Shown here: positions 1-9,853 of the stretch, piece by piece
How the letters are laid out: each line of letters opens with the position of its first letter
Numbering within the stretch: position 1 is the first letter of the stretch
Source: Gelidibacter algens
GTDB lineage: Bacteria; Bacteroidota; Bacteroidia; Flavobacteriales; Flavobacteriaceae
DNA: 64,000 nt
NCBI RefSeq assembly: GCF_001678675.1
Contig: NZ_LZRN01000003.1
Span: forward strand, 124,001 to 188,000
Reading direction: 5' to 3'
The notes under the pieces: model-generated
Database searches by the model: none
The model's input: only the letters and a program-made list of their open reading frames with translations
Told to the model about the DNA's origin: nothing
Translations under genes and position numbers: made by a program

Positions 1-575
1 ATGTCGAAATCGATTTATTGAAACCGATGGAGGTGAGGGCAGTTCAAATTAATTTTCAGGATTTTAACAGTGTGATTTTTGGAAGACCCGAAGGTATCAA
101 ACAGCAATTTGTGATTGAAACTTCTTTGGACGGAAAAAAATGGAATGTGGCAGTGGACTACTCAAAAAACACAAAAGACATGCCTCACGCCTATATTCAG
201 CTTGAAAATTCAGTCGAAGCCCGCTACATTCGGTATAATCATGTATTTTGTACCAATAAATATTTAGCCATTTCAGAATTGAGGGTTTTTGGCAAAGGAA
301 AAGAAGCACAACCTCAAACCCCTTCAAATTTTAAAGTGCTAAGACAAAAGGATAGAAGAAATGCCGACTTAACCTGGGATGCTGTTAAAGATGCTACAGG
401 GTACGTGATATATTGGGGAATTGAAAAAGATAAATTGAACCTCAATGCCATGATGTACGACCATCCAAATTATGAATTGAGAGCATTGAATACCGAGCAA
501 TCCTATTACTTGCAAGTAGAAACTTTTAATGAAAATGGAATTTCTAACCGAAGTGAGATCATTTTTATAGAATAA
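1..575 (+). CDS. Partial secreted glycoside hydrolase, C-terminal discoidin-like and Fn3 modules
   Basis: The frame is open from base 3, so this is the C-terminal end (about 190 residues) of a gene that begins before the window. The first roughly 90 residues read like a coagulation-factor-5/8 (discoidin) beta-sandwich that ends in the ISELRVFG signature typical of that fold. A fibronectin type III domain follows (from PSNFKVL to NGISNRSE). This pairing is common at the C-termini of secreted flavobacterial glycosidases, GH43-like ones among them. The catalytic domain lies outside the window, so the family cannot be read. It sits upstream of a sugar symporter and a beta-glucan locus, which fits an extracellular polysaccharide role. 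A TTG at 18 is an internal codon, not the start. Confidence 0.7.
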   Translation, partial: VEIDLLKPMEVRAVQINFQDFNSVIFGRPEGIKQQFVIETSLDGKKWNVAVDYSKNTKDMPHAYIQLENSVEARYIRYNHVFCTNKYLAISELRVFGKGKEAQPQTPSNFKVLRQKDRRNADLTWDAVKDATGYVIYWGIEKDKLNLNAMMYDHPNYELRALNTEQSYYLQVETFNENGISNRSEIIFIE

Positions 576-590
576 TAATTACATTTAAAA

Positions 591-674
591 CATCTAACAT
601 CTAACATCTAACATCTAACATCTAACATCTAACATCTAACCTCTAACCTCTAACATCCAACAACTAACATCTCA
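591..674. repeat. Heptamer tandem array (CATCTAA units) abutting the symporter start
   Basis: Twelve consecutive 7-bp units run from 591 to 674. Seven are exact CATCTAA, and the rest are single or double variants (CCTCTAA twice, CATCCAA, CAACTAA, CATCTCA). The array stops four bases before the ATG at 679, so it occupies the whole leader of the symporter gene. Similar 7-bp-phased arrays occur at 28651, 49304, 49445, 49905 and 49975, always between genes. Confidence 0.9.
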
Positions 675-678
675 AACC

Positions 679-2058
679 ATGACTAAAAAAACTTTTTTAC
701 TACTAATAGCTGCTGTTTCAGCATTAGGCGGACTCCTATTTGGATACGATACAGGCGTTATCAACGGTGCTCAATTTTATTTGAGTAAGTATTTTGATTT
801 GAGTGATGCCATGAAAGGATGGGTGGTAGGAAGTGCACTTATAGGCTGCTTTGTAGGCGCCATAGTTGCAGGACCCTTGAGCATCAAAATTGGCCGTAAA
901 TATTCGTTGATTATCTCTGCAGTATTATTTACGATTTCTGCATGGGGCTCTGGTCTGCCTTCATTTTTACCAGAGTCCGTAACACTTTTGGTGGTTTTTA
1001 GAATTATTGGAGGATTGGGAATTGGGATTGCCTCTATGAATGCGCCCATGTACATTGCTGAAATTGCACCGAGTGATATTAGGGGCCGTATGGTAACCTA
1101 TTACCAATTGGCTATTGTAATTGGTTTTTTTGTGGTGTTTTTAGCCACTTATTTTATCGGAACCAATTTAACGGAAGCTGAAAACATTCAAGAAGGATGG
1201 CGAAAGATGTTCTGGTCAGAATTGATTCCGAGCGGTTTGTTTTTGATATTATTGTTCTTCGTGCCTAAAAGCCCGCGATGGTTGGCCTTAAAAGGAAAAG
1301 ATGACGAAGCATTAGTGGTCTTGAAAAAAATACATGATGACGAACAGGCCAACAAAGAAATTTTCCAGATTCAACAGTCCTTAAAAGCTGATGATACAGG
1401 ATTAAAGGTCAATTACTTTTCAAAGGCTATTTTAACAATTATCGTTATTGGGACTGTGTTCTCCATGCTGCAGCAGTTTACGGGTATCAATGCGGTACTG
1501 TACTATGGTGCAGATATTTTTGAAAAAGCTTTAGGTTTTGGAAAGGAAGATGTCCTATTACAACAAATTCTATTGGCATTTGTCAATTTGGTATTCACCT
1601 TTGTCGCGATGTTTACTGTCGATAAGTTTGGTAGAAAACCATTGATTTATATTGGAGCCTTCGGTATGCTTGCTGGGTTTTTATTATTAGGCATAACCCT
1701 GCAACAAGAGGCGGTTGGATTTTTATCCTTATTGGGTGTGTTGATTTTTATAGCCTCGTTTGCATTGTCCATGGGGCCAGTGGTTTGGGTGTTGCTTTCA
1801 GAAATGTTTCCTAATAAAATACGAAGTGTGGCCATGTCAGTTGCCGTTGCAGCCCAATGGGCCGCCAATTATGTGGTGTCACAATCTTTTCCAATAGTCA
1901 TGGGAAGCGAAGTCAATAACAGTTCAACCTGGAATGGGTCATTGCCATATTTCATTTTCATCGTGTTTATAGTAGTCATCGTTTATGTAACCTACAAATT
2001 CATTCCTGAAACCAAAGGGAAAACACTTGAGGAAATTGAAGGGTTTTGGAAAAAGTAA
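679..2058 (+). CDS. Sugar porter family MFS transporter (sugar/H+ symporter)
   Basis: A 459-residue twelve-helix transporter of the sugar porter family (XylE/GLUT-like), placed in the inner membrane. Signatures seen are GGLLFGYDTGVI after the first helix start (residues 17-28), PKSPRW in the central loop (196-201), QQFTGINAVLYY in helix 7 (from 265), DKFGRKP in the second half, and the closing PETKGKTLEEIE (443-454). QQ/GIN residues in helix 7 contact hexose or pentose in XylE. Next to a beta-glucan locus, glucose is the most likely substrate, but this is inferred from context. Length is normal for the family. The start ATG lies directly after the heptamer array. Confidence 0.88.
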   Translation: MTKKTFLLLIAAVSALGGLLFGYDTGVINGAQFYLSKYFDLSDAMKGWVVGSALIGCFVGAIVAGPLSIKIGRKYSLIISAVLFTISAWGSGLPSFLPESVTLLVVFRIIGGLGIGIASMNAPMYIAEIAPSDIRGRMVTYYQLAIVIGFFVVFLATYFIGTNLTEAENIQEGWRKMFWSELIPSGLFLILLFFVPKSPRWLALKGKDDEALVVLKKIHDDEQANKEIFQIQQSLKADDTGLKVNYFSKAILTIIVIGTVFSMLQQFTGINAVLYYGADIFEKALGFGKEDVLLQQILLAFVNLVFTFVAMFTVDKFGRKPLIYIGAFGMLAGFLLLGITLQQEAVGFLSLLGVLIFIASFALSMGPVVWVLLSEMFPNKIRSVAMSVAVAAQWAANYVVSQSFPIVMGSEVNNSSTWNGSLPYFIFIVFIVVIVYVTYKFIPETKGKTLEEIEGFWKK

Positions 2059-2170
2059 GAAGTTCTTATGTGTGTATTCTAAGTATTTGAAAAGTTTTAG
2101 TGTGTTTCAGAAGTTCAAACTTGAGCATTTAAATTTCAAGTGACTGTTGATGGTATAATCATTCTAATTT

Positions 2171-4980
2171 GTGATAGAGAGAATTAAAAATTTGATGTTT
2201 TGTTTGCTGCTATTGGTTTCAACGGTGTTGATGGCCCAAGAGCTACCTCCAATTATCACCTATCAACCAATTGAATATGGAGCAGAAAATCAAAATTGGA
2301 GTATTTCCCAATCAAATAAAGACTATATCTATGTTGCAAACAACAAAGGGCTTTTAGAGTTTAACGGTGCCAAGTGGCAATTATATCCTACTCCCAATGC
2401 CTCTGTTTTAAGATCAGTCAAAGTGGTTGACAACCTTATTTACACGGGTTGCTATATGGATTTTGGATATTGGAAGAAAAACAGTTTAGGAACTTTAGAT
2501 TATACTTCAATTTCTGATAACCTCAATATTCCACTTGTTGAAGATGAACAATTTTGGAACATTCTTGCTATAGACCAGTATGTGCTCTTTCAGTCATTAG
2601 ATCGAATATATATTTATGATGTTCTCAAGCAATCTTATAAGACCATAGCTTCAGAAAACACCATAACCAAGATGTTTAAAGTCAAGGATACGGTCTATTA
2701 TCAAAGTTTTGGAGAGGGTCTTTATAAAATAGAGAATGGTCAATCTCAACGAGTCATTGTTGATGAGATCTTTAAAAAGAATAATATTGTCAATATGTAT
2801 GATCACAATGATCAGCTTTTGATACAAACCCAAGAAGAGGGCTTCTACAATTGGAAAGATGGGCAGCTTAAAAAATGGGAGAGCTCATCTAAAGATCTGA
2901 TTGATGGATTGAGTGTCTATAATAGTATTCAGCTTAAGGATGGGAATTTCGTCTTGGGAACCATCTCCAATGGCATCTTTTATCTCAACAGTTCAGGAGA
3001 TCTTCTTTATAAAATTGACCAAACGGACGGGCTTTCCAACAATACGGTACTCTCATTATTTGAAGACAGCAATAGCAATGTCTGGCTAGCACTCGATAAT
3101 GGTATCAACTGTATCAATATGAAATCTGCTTTGCGAATCTATAATGATGAGGATGGCGATTTAGGAACCGTTTATACCTCGACACTTTTTGAAGACAACT
3201 TGTATTTGGGCACAAACCAGGGGCTTTTTTACAAACCTATCGCCTCCAATGCGCGTTTTAAATTTATTGAAGGTACAAAAGGTCAGGTCTGGTGTTTGAA
3301 GAACATAGGAGGAACACTATTTTGTGGCCATAATCTGGGAACTTTTGTTGTAAAAAATAACCAAGCCGAATTAATAGCCTCAATACCGGGAACATGGGAT
3401 GTGCAAGCTTCTCTGGAAGATGAAAATAGGGTCCTTCAAGGAAATTACAGTGGGCTTCATGTGTTGGAGAGACAGAATGGACAATGGACTTACAAACATA
3501 AATTGGAAGGTTTTAACATCTCCTCTCGGTATTTTGCCATTGTCGATTTATCAAAAATATTGGTCAGTCATGAGTACAAAGGTGTTTTTGAAATCACAAC
3601 AACTTCAGACTGGACCCAGGCGACATCCATCACTAAAGATGTTTCAGTAAAAAAGGTGTTGGCTCAAGTTTGGTAACTTACTTGGATAAGATTTTATATG
3701 CCTCTGAAAATGGCGTCTATAATTATAATAAACAACTGGGTGTATTTCAAAAAGACAGTCTTTTGAGTCGCATATTTCCTAGTGGCGAATATACCTCGGG
3801 TAAACTGATCGCAGATGCGCAACACGATAAGCTATGGGGCTTTTCTAAAAAAAATATCAGTTATGTGTCACCAGGAAAATTCAGTGACAAGTCTGTAATC
3901 ACCAAGATTCCAATTCCACAAGCCTTACGAAAGGAAATGGTGGGTTATGAAACAATTTCATTTTTAATGGATGACACCTATCTTTTTGGAACATCATCAG
4001 GTTACATTATTATTGATTTGAGTAAAATAGACCTTAAATCCTATGACATCGCTATCAATTCTATAACCAACTATGCCATAGATGGAGAGGTGTTCTCTGT
4101 AAATATTACAAACGCTTCAAATTTTAGCGATAAAGAAAATAATATTCAATTTAATTACAGTGTGGCTGAGTACAACAAGTATTTGGCGGCGGAATACCAA
4201 TACAAATTGATTGGATATTACGATGTATGGAGTCCGTGGTCCTCACAACCGTTTGTGTTGTTCAAAAATTTACCACATGGCGAATATACTTTTAAAGTGC
4301 GTTCTAAAGTGGGCAATAATTTGTCCAATAATGAGGCGCTGTACGAGTTTTATATTGCAAAACCTTGGCATCTTTCTAACCTAATGTGGGCTATTTATAT
4401 CATTACTCTTATTGTTTTGGGTGTGATGGTCCATCATCTCTACAAACGTTATTATAGAAAACAGAAAGAGAAATTGATGTTGAAGAACAAACGCGATCTG
4501 GAATTGAAAGAGCTTGAAAGCGAACAACAATTAATGCAGCTCAAAAATGAAACGCTTCAGCAGGATATCGAAAATAAAAATAGGGAATTGGCAATTTCTA
4601 CGATGAGTTTGATCAAAAAGAATGAATTCTTGAACCAAATTAAGGAAGAGCTTAAAAATACAGACGATCAAAAGCATGTAAAACCCGTCATTAAAATCAT
4701 TGACAAAAACATCAACACTACAGACGATTGGAAGTTTTTTCAGGAAGCTTTCAATAATGCAGATAAAGACTTTTTGAAAAAGATCAAAGCAAAGCACCCT
4801 AAATTAACGCCTAACGACCTTAAACTATGTGCCTATCTGAGACTCAATCTCTCTTCTAAAGAAATCGCGCCTTTACTGAACATTTCCCATAGGAGTGTAG
4901 AGGTCAAACGTTACAGATTAAGAAAGAAAATGCATTTAGCGCATGAATCTAGCTTAACAAATTACATCCTGGAATTGTAG
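2171..4980 (+). CDS. Membrane-spanning PUL regulator (beta-propeller, Y_Y_Y, LuxR-type HTH), interrupted by a frameshift
   Basis: Two overlapping frames (2171-3676 and about 3655-4980) together encode one regulator of about 936 residues. In order it has a signal peptide (GTG start, MIERIKNLMF...VLMAQ), a Reg_prop-type beta-propeller, a Y_Y_Y domain (second frame, around NIQFNYSVAEYNKY to FKVRSKVG), a transmembrane helix (near LMWAIYIITLIVLG), a coiled coil, and a C-terminal LuxR/GerE-like HTH (LSSKEIAPLLNISHRSVEVK). No histidine kinase or receiver domain is present, so it would sense a periplasmic sugar and act on DNA directly. It lies just upstream of susC, the usual place for a locus activator. 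The frames meet at A AAA AAG (3649-3655); a -1 slip restores SVKK-GVGSSLV. It may be a broken gene, a sequence error or a frameshifted product. Confidence 0.8.
3649..3655 (+). other. Candidate -1 frameshift site A AAA AAG
   Basis: Six A's (3649-3654) followed by G. In the upstream frame the codons are GTA AAA AAG, so the heptamer has exactly the phase of a classic slippery site. A one-base backward slip continues in the downstream frame, giving the expected propeller sequence. If no slip occurs, translation ends at TAA 3674-3676. No obvious downstream hairpin was seen. Confidence 0.55.
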
Positions 4981-5216
4981 GCCTACAACAATTTGGGTTT
5001 TTACCTATACATTGCCACAACAAACCTCAATTTTTGCGATACTACCTCGATGTAGTGCAACATCTTACGTTCCGTCGGATATTCACTTATATAAGGATTG
5101 CGTTGCGATTATCGTAAAGATAATCTCATTTATTTACGGTGTATGTTTTTTGTTGTGGTCATTATTGGTATTTTGATAATTGTATGTCCTAAGTTTATCA
5201 TATAAAGTTTTAAACT
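4981..5216. promoter_or_regulatory. Structured region between the regulator and susC
   Basis: No gene is visible in these 236 bases. A 10-bp inverted repeat, CCACAACAAA at 5015-5024 and TTTGTTGTGG at 5149-5158, brackets about 125 bases. Inside are a perfect 7-bp inverted repeat with a 5-base spacer (GATTATC 5107-5113, GATAATC 5119-5125) and a smaller one (ACTAC/GTAGT, 5041-5056). The region must hold the susC promoter and perhaps an operator. A TATTTTG near 5169 only approximates the Bacteroidota -7 box. Confidence 0.45.
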
Positions 5217-8200
5217 ATGATAACAAAAATCCTCTCTTTTTTACTACTTCTTTCGACTACCTTAACATTGGCTCAAACCATCAATGTTAAGGGGACGGTA
5301 AAGGATTTGCAAAGTGGCCAACCACTTCCCGGAGTAAATGTGATTATAAAGAATACCGCAAAAGGAGTTTCTACTGACTTTGACGGGAATTTTACAATCC
5401 AAGACGTTGATAAGAATGCCATTCTTGTTTTTTCTTATGTGGGCTACAAAAATCAGGAAGTAACAGTTTTAAATGACCAACCGTTAACCATTAATCTTAT
5501 TGAAGATGCTGAAGCACTAGATGAAATTGTGGTAATTGGTTACGGATCACAACGTAAAGAGCTCGTTACCGGTGCATTTACGAGTCTTGATGCTGAGAAA
5601 ATAACAGAAAGTAATCCCACCCGAATCGAAGAAGCTTTAAAAGGTAGTGCTGCAGGTGTTCAGGTCAATTCCAATTCAGGATCTCCTGGAGCATCTCTAA
5701 ACATTAGAATTAGGGGGATTACTACCAATGGCGATAACTCACCTTTGGTAATTGTAGATGGTGTTAATATTGGTACAGACCTAAGTATTATTGACCCTAA
5801 TGACATCCAAACTATGGATATTATCAAGGATGCGAGTTCTGCAATTTATGGTGTTCAAGGTGCCAATGGCGTTATTTTAATTACGACCAAAACAGGTAAG
5901 AAAGGTAAAAAAACAAAGTTTTCCTATAACTCTTATTATGCCATTCAGGAAGCAGATAATCAAATTGATTTGATGAACAATTTGGAATATGCCATCTATG
6001 TCAATGAATCAGAAGCAGCAGATGGCAATAACCTTCCTTTTCCAAATCTTCAAACTTTAAATACCAATACAGACTGGCAGGACCAATTATTTGAAACTGC
6101 ACCTATGTTTAGTCATAGTTTAAGTGCTGTTGGGAGTTCAGAAAGTATCACCTATGGTGTTAGTGCGAGTTATTTTGGACAGGATGGTGTTATTGCAAGT
6201 GATAAATCCAATTACCAACGCTGGACGTTTAAAAACAATTTGGGAATCGACCTCTCAGAAAAATTTAAGTTAAACACGTTCCTATTGTATACCAATATTA
6301 GAAGTCAAGGCATACCTGAAGGTGGTCGTGGGTCTGCATTGTATTATGCTTTGAATGCCTCGCCTTTAACTTCAGTTTACAATGGGGAAGATGCCAACAG
6401 CATTTCACGTGGGTACACATTTATAGGTTCCAATCAAGGAAGTGAGATCATCAATCCGCTGGCATTGATCAATAATACCTACAATGAAGGCAGAGCTGAT
6501 CGATTTACGGGAAAGATTGAATTGGAATATAAAATCCTGGAAAACCTCAAAGCGACAACACGTCTGAATTTCAATTATTCTGATTTTGGAGGAAGATCCT
6601 ACGCGCCTTTACAATTTTACGGCTTAGGAAAAGTGGTCAACAATGTTGTTCTAAATCCTTCAGATCCTACACGTTTTAATACCGATAGAAACGGAGATGG
6701 CGTTAGAGACCTATATAGCACAGTTGCTGAAGATTCACAATTCTCATTTGATTATACGTGGGAAAATTTTGTTGATTATAATACCTCTTTCGATGACCAT
6801 AACATCAATGCTTTATTGGGAACGTCCATAAGAAGCGAACGCTACAAGGGATTCTTCGGTTCTGGCCCATTGGTAAATGGACCTGACAGATTTGACAACG
6901 CTTTTTTGAGCAACACACAATCCATCATTCAAATTGTGGATGGCGAATTGACCCAGGCATTGGTAACCTCTACCGATGGAAGAAATGAAAACCGTTGGTA
7001 TTCTGTCTTCGCACGTCTCCAATATGATTACAAAAACAAATACTTATTTTCTGGGATGATCAGACGGGATGCTTCCACAAAATTTGGTCCTAACAACCGC
7101 ATCGGAAACTTCCCATCAGTGTCTGCAGGTTGGGTGGTTTCAAATGAAGGCTTTTTTAATGTCGATGCCATAAATAGTCTGAAAATTAGAGGAAGTTACG
7201 GGATTACTGGAAACGATAAAATAGGAAATTACCGATGGTTAGGTCTGTTACAGGGCACCAATGGAGAGGCCACCTATCCGTTTAACGATTTACTTTCTTT
7301 CGGAAACGCCGTAGGTGCCTTGGCAAATCCTGACTTAAAATGGGAAACCAATCACCAGACCAACATTGGTCTTGATGTGTCATTTTTTAACAGCAAACTA
7401 GATTTGACTGTAGATTACTACTATAAAAAAACTGAAGATCTCTTATTGATACCGGAAGTTTCTGGTTTATTGGGAGCTTCGGCAGGAGGTAGTTCCGCAC
7501 CCGTCGTAAATGCAGGAACCATAGAAAATAAAGGCTTTGATTTAAGTCTTAATTATGCTCATGATTTTTCTGATGATTTTAGAATGAGTGTAGGTTACAA
7601 CCTAACGACCATAAAAAATAAAGCGCTACAAGTTAATAACGCCGCAGGCTTTATCCCTGGCGGACTTTTCAACTTGAATCAATCCACATCAAGGTTTCAA
7701 ACCGGGTTGCCAATTGGTGTCTTTTATGGATTGCAAACAGATGGTGTTTTTCAAAACCAGGCAGAAGTTGAGGCACATGCAATTCAACCCAATGCAAGTC
7801 CGGGAGATTTAAGATACGTAGATGTCGATGGAGATGGCACCGTAGAATTTGGCAGTAATGATGACCTGACAGTGATTGGTAACCCAATACCTGACGCAAC
7901 CATGGGGCTCAACTTGAATTTCAACTACAAGAATGTCGACTTTGCAACCTCCTTATATGCCTCTATCGGCAATGATATTGCCCGCAGTTATGAGCGTTTC
8001 TTGACGTATAGCAACAAACCTGATTTTTATTTGAACAGATGGACGGGTGAGGGCACTTCCAATGAAGTCCCTAGAGCTTCAAATTCAGCATCCAACAATC
8101 AATTGTTCTCTTCATTTTATGTAGAAGATGGTTCTTATTTAAGAATCCAAAATGTGCAACTAGGCTATTCAATTTCAGATAAATTTTTAGAGAGAATGAG

Positions 8201-8369
8201 TATCGATAAGTTTAGAATTTATGTCGCAGTCAATAATCTCTACACCTTCACAAAATATAACGGGTACAATCCAGACGTGTCAAATTCAAGTCCGGTAGGA
8301 GCAGGAGTTGATTTGGGTCAATATCCTCAAACCAGAACATTTACAACAGGAATCAATGTTTCATTTTAA
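5217..8369 (+). CDS. SusC-like TonB-dependent outer-membrane glycan transporter
   Basis: A 1050-residue SusC/RagA-family transporter. It has a signal peptide (ITKILSFLLLLSTTLTLAQ), a CarboxypepD_reg-like domain (about 24-105, PLPGVNVIIKNT), a TonB-box-like stretch (EIVVIGYGSQRKE), a plug domain (about 116-230, with IRIRGITT and IVDGVNIG) and a 22-strand barrel ending in aromatic-rich FTTGINVSF. It imports oligosaccharides across the outer membrane with energy from TonB, with the SusD partner encoded 10 bases downstream. Family length is normal and the frame is intact. Substrate is inferred as beta-glucan oligomers from the GH16 and GH3 genes downstream. Confidence 0.95.
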   Translation: MITKILSFLLLLSTTLTLAQTINVKGTVKDLQSGQPLPGVNVIIKNTAKGVSTDFDGNFTIQDVDKNAILVFSYVGYKNQEVTVLNDQPLTINLIEDAEALDEIVVIGYGSQRKELVTGAFTSLDAEKITESNPTRIEEALKGSAAGVQVNSNSGSPGASLNIRIRGITTNGDNSPLVIVDGVNIGTDLSIIDPNDIQTMDIIKDASSAIYGVQGANGVILITTKTGKKGKKTKFSYNSYYAIQEADNQIDLMNNLEYAIYVNESEAADGNNLPFPNLQTLNTNTDWQDQLFETAPMFSHSLSAVGSSESITYGVSASYFGQDGVIASDKSNYQRWTFKNNLGIDLSEKFKLNTFLLYTNIRSQGIPEGGRGSALYYALNASPLTSVYNGEDANSISRGYTFIGSNQGSEIINPLALINNTYNEGRADRFTGKIELEYKILENLKATTRLNFNYSDFGGRSYAPLQFYGLGKVVNNVVLNPSDPTRFNTDRNGDGVRDLYSTVAEDSQFSFDYTWENFVDYNTSFDDHNINALLGTSIRSERYKGFFGSGPLVNGPDRFDNAFLSNTQSIIQIVDGELTQALVTSTDGRNENRWYSVFARLQYDYKNKYLFSGMIRRDASTKFGPNNRIGNFPSVSAGWVVSNEGFFNVDAINSLKIRGSYGITGNDKIGNYRWLGLLQGTNGEATYPFNDLLSFGNAVGALANPDLKWETNHQTNIGLDVSFFNSKLDLTVDYYYKKTEDLLLIPEVSGLLGASAGGSSAPVVNAGTIENKGFDLSLNYAHDFSDDFRMSVGYNLTTIKNKALQVNNAAGFIPGGLFNLNQSTSRFQTGLPIGVFYGLQTDGVFQNQAEVEAHAIQPNASPGDLRYVDVDGDGTVEFGSNDDLTVIGNPIPDATMGLNLNFNYKNVDFATSLYASIGNDIARSYERFLTYSNKPDFYLNRWTGEGTSNEVPRASNSASNNQLFSSFYVEDGSYLRIQNVQLGYSISDKFLERMSIDKFRIYVAVNNLYTFTKYNGYNPDVSNSSPVGAGVDLGQYPQTRTFTTGINVSF

Positions 8370-8379
8370 TACGATCACT

Positions 8380-9840
8380 ATGAAAGAGAATTATAAAAAA
8401 ATAATAGCATTTATGCTTATCATGTTGTGTTTTACATGTGATGATTATTTGGAAATATTGCCAGAAGGACAGGAAAACTCTGAAAGTTATTTCAATTCAA
8501 AATCTGATTATGAAGACGCTTTGATTGGTGTTTATGATTTATTGTCCACCACCTATTTGAACAATATCTTAGGCGAAATAGCATCTGACAATGCTTTAGC
8601 GGGAGGCGGTGATGCCACTGATGTTTTAGATTGGCAACAAATTGATGACATGACGCATACTGCAGATAATGGCGCCCTGAGAAACATTTTCCAATGGATG
8701 TATGCCGGCATCAGTCGCGCCAACTATATTGTTGAATTTAAAGATAAAACTGATTTTGAAGGCAAAGACCAGCTCCTTGCAGAAAATCTGTTTTTAAGAT
8801 CCTATTATTATTTTGAATTGGTTAAGTTTTTTGGAGATGTCCCAATGTACTTGGATGGCCGAATTTCTATTGAACAGAGTCAATCTATTGACAGAACGCC
8901 TAAAGCTGAAATTTATGCACAATTAGAGCAAGACTTGATGTTGGCAATCGAAAGTCTGCCTTGGGAACAAGCCCAAAACGGCCGCGCTACAAAAGGAGCT
9001 GCCCTAGCTTTATTGGGTAAAATTTATCTCTATCAAGGAGATAAATGGTCCAATGCAGCTACCACATTAGATCGGGTCATTAATTCAGGTCAGTATGAGT
9101 TGGTTTCTGATTTTAGCACCATTTTTCTGAATTCCAATGAAAACAATCAAGAATCCGTTTTTGAAGTGCAGTATACAGGTGTAGAAGGTGGTGGATTTGG
9201 CTGCTTCCAATGTGTAGAAGGTAATGTGGCTGTAGGGTTTATGGGGCCAAGATTTACATCAGGTAATTTTGCACCGTATACCTCTGGTTTTAGCTTCAAT
9301 GTTCCAGTTCCTGAGCTGTACAATGCCTATTCAGCAGAAGATCCAAGAAGGGACGCTACTATTTTTGATATTGAGGCTTTTGTAGAAACCAGACCAACGG
9401 TTCAGTATAATGATGGTCATGAATACACGGGATATTTCAATAAAAAATACATTCCTTATGCCGAAGATAATGCAGGAGATGTGAATCTTACCCATAGTAA
9501 TAACTACCGTGCCATACGTTATTCTGACGTTTTGTTGATGGCTGCAGAGGCGTATAATAAAGGCGGAATTGACGACGCTAAAGCAAGAACCTATACCAAT
9601 TTGGTACGAAATAGAGTAGGATTGGATGATATCACATCTTCAGGTGGTAATCTAACTCAAGAGATCGCCATGGAAAGACGATTGGAACTGGCAGGAGAAG
9701 GACATCGCTTTTTTGATCAAGTAAGAACAGGACAAACAAGCACAATCCCAGGGTTTAAAGATCGTAATGTTCTATTTCCAATACCTCGAATAGAAATTGA
9801 ATTGGCAGGAAACCGTTGGATACAAAATGATGGATACTAA
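8380..9840 (+). CDS. SusD/RagB-like surface glycan-binding lipoprotein
   Basis: A 486-residue SusD-family lipoprotein that caps the SusC barrel and captures oligosaccharides at the surface. The start at 8380 is chosen because it gives MKENYKKIIAFMLIMLCFTC, a lipoprotein signal with Cys20; the longer frame from 8308 overlaps susC and adds unrelated residues. The mature protein begins DDYLEILPEG, typical of flavobacterial SusD. TPR-like helices (FLRSYYYFELVKFFGDVP, about 145-165) and the C-terminal motif RRLELAGEGHRFFDQVR (family SusD_RagB) are visible. It follows susC by 10 bases, in one operon. Confidence 0.93.
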   Translation: MKENYKKIIAFMLIMLCFTCDDYLEILPEGQENSESYFNSKSDYEDALIGVYDLLSTTYLNNILGEIASDNALAGGGDATDVLDWQQIDDMTHTADNGALRNIFQWMYAGISRANYIVEFKDKTDFEGKDQLLAENLFLRSYYYFELVKFFGDVPMYLDGRISIEQSQSIDRTPKAEIYAQLEQDLMLAIESLPWEQAQNGRATKGAALALLGKIYLYQGDKWSNAATTLDRVINSGQYELVSDFSTIFLNSNENNQESVFEVQYTGVEGGGFGCFQCVEGNVAVGFMGPRFTSGNFAPYTSGFSFNVPVPELYNAYSAEDPRRDATIFDIEAFVETRPTVQYNDGHEYTGYFNKKYIPYAEDNAGDVNLTHSNNYRAIRYSDVLLMAAEAYNKGGIDDAKARTYTNLVRNRVGLDDITSSGGNLTQEIAMERRLELAGEGHRFFDQVRTGQTSTIPGFKDRNVLFPIPRIEIELAGNRWIQNDGY

Positions 9841-9853
9841 AACTAAACATACT

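Noticed and set aside
4981-5158. Integron attC-like element near the GCCTACAAC start
   Set aside because: The ends do not match the RYYYAAC/GTTRRRY pattern and there is no integrase or cassette series.
5169-5175. susC -7 promoter box TATTTTG
   Set aside because: One base short of TAnnTTTG and the upstream TTTG is 16 bases away; too weak to list as a promoter.
8308-8379. Longer SusD start overlapping susC
   Set aside because: The added residues are the shifted reading of susC and the lipoprotein signal begins at 8380.
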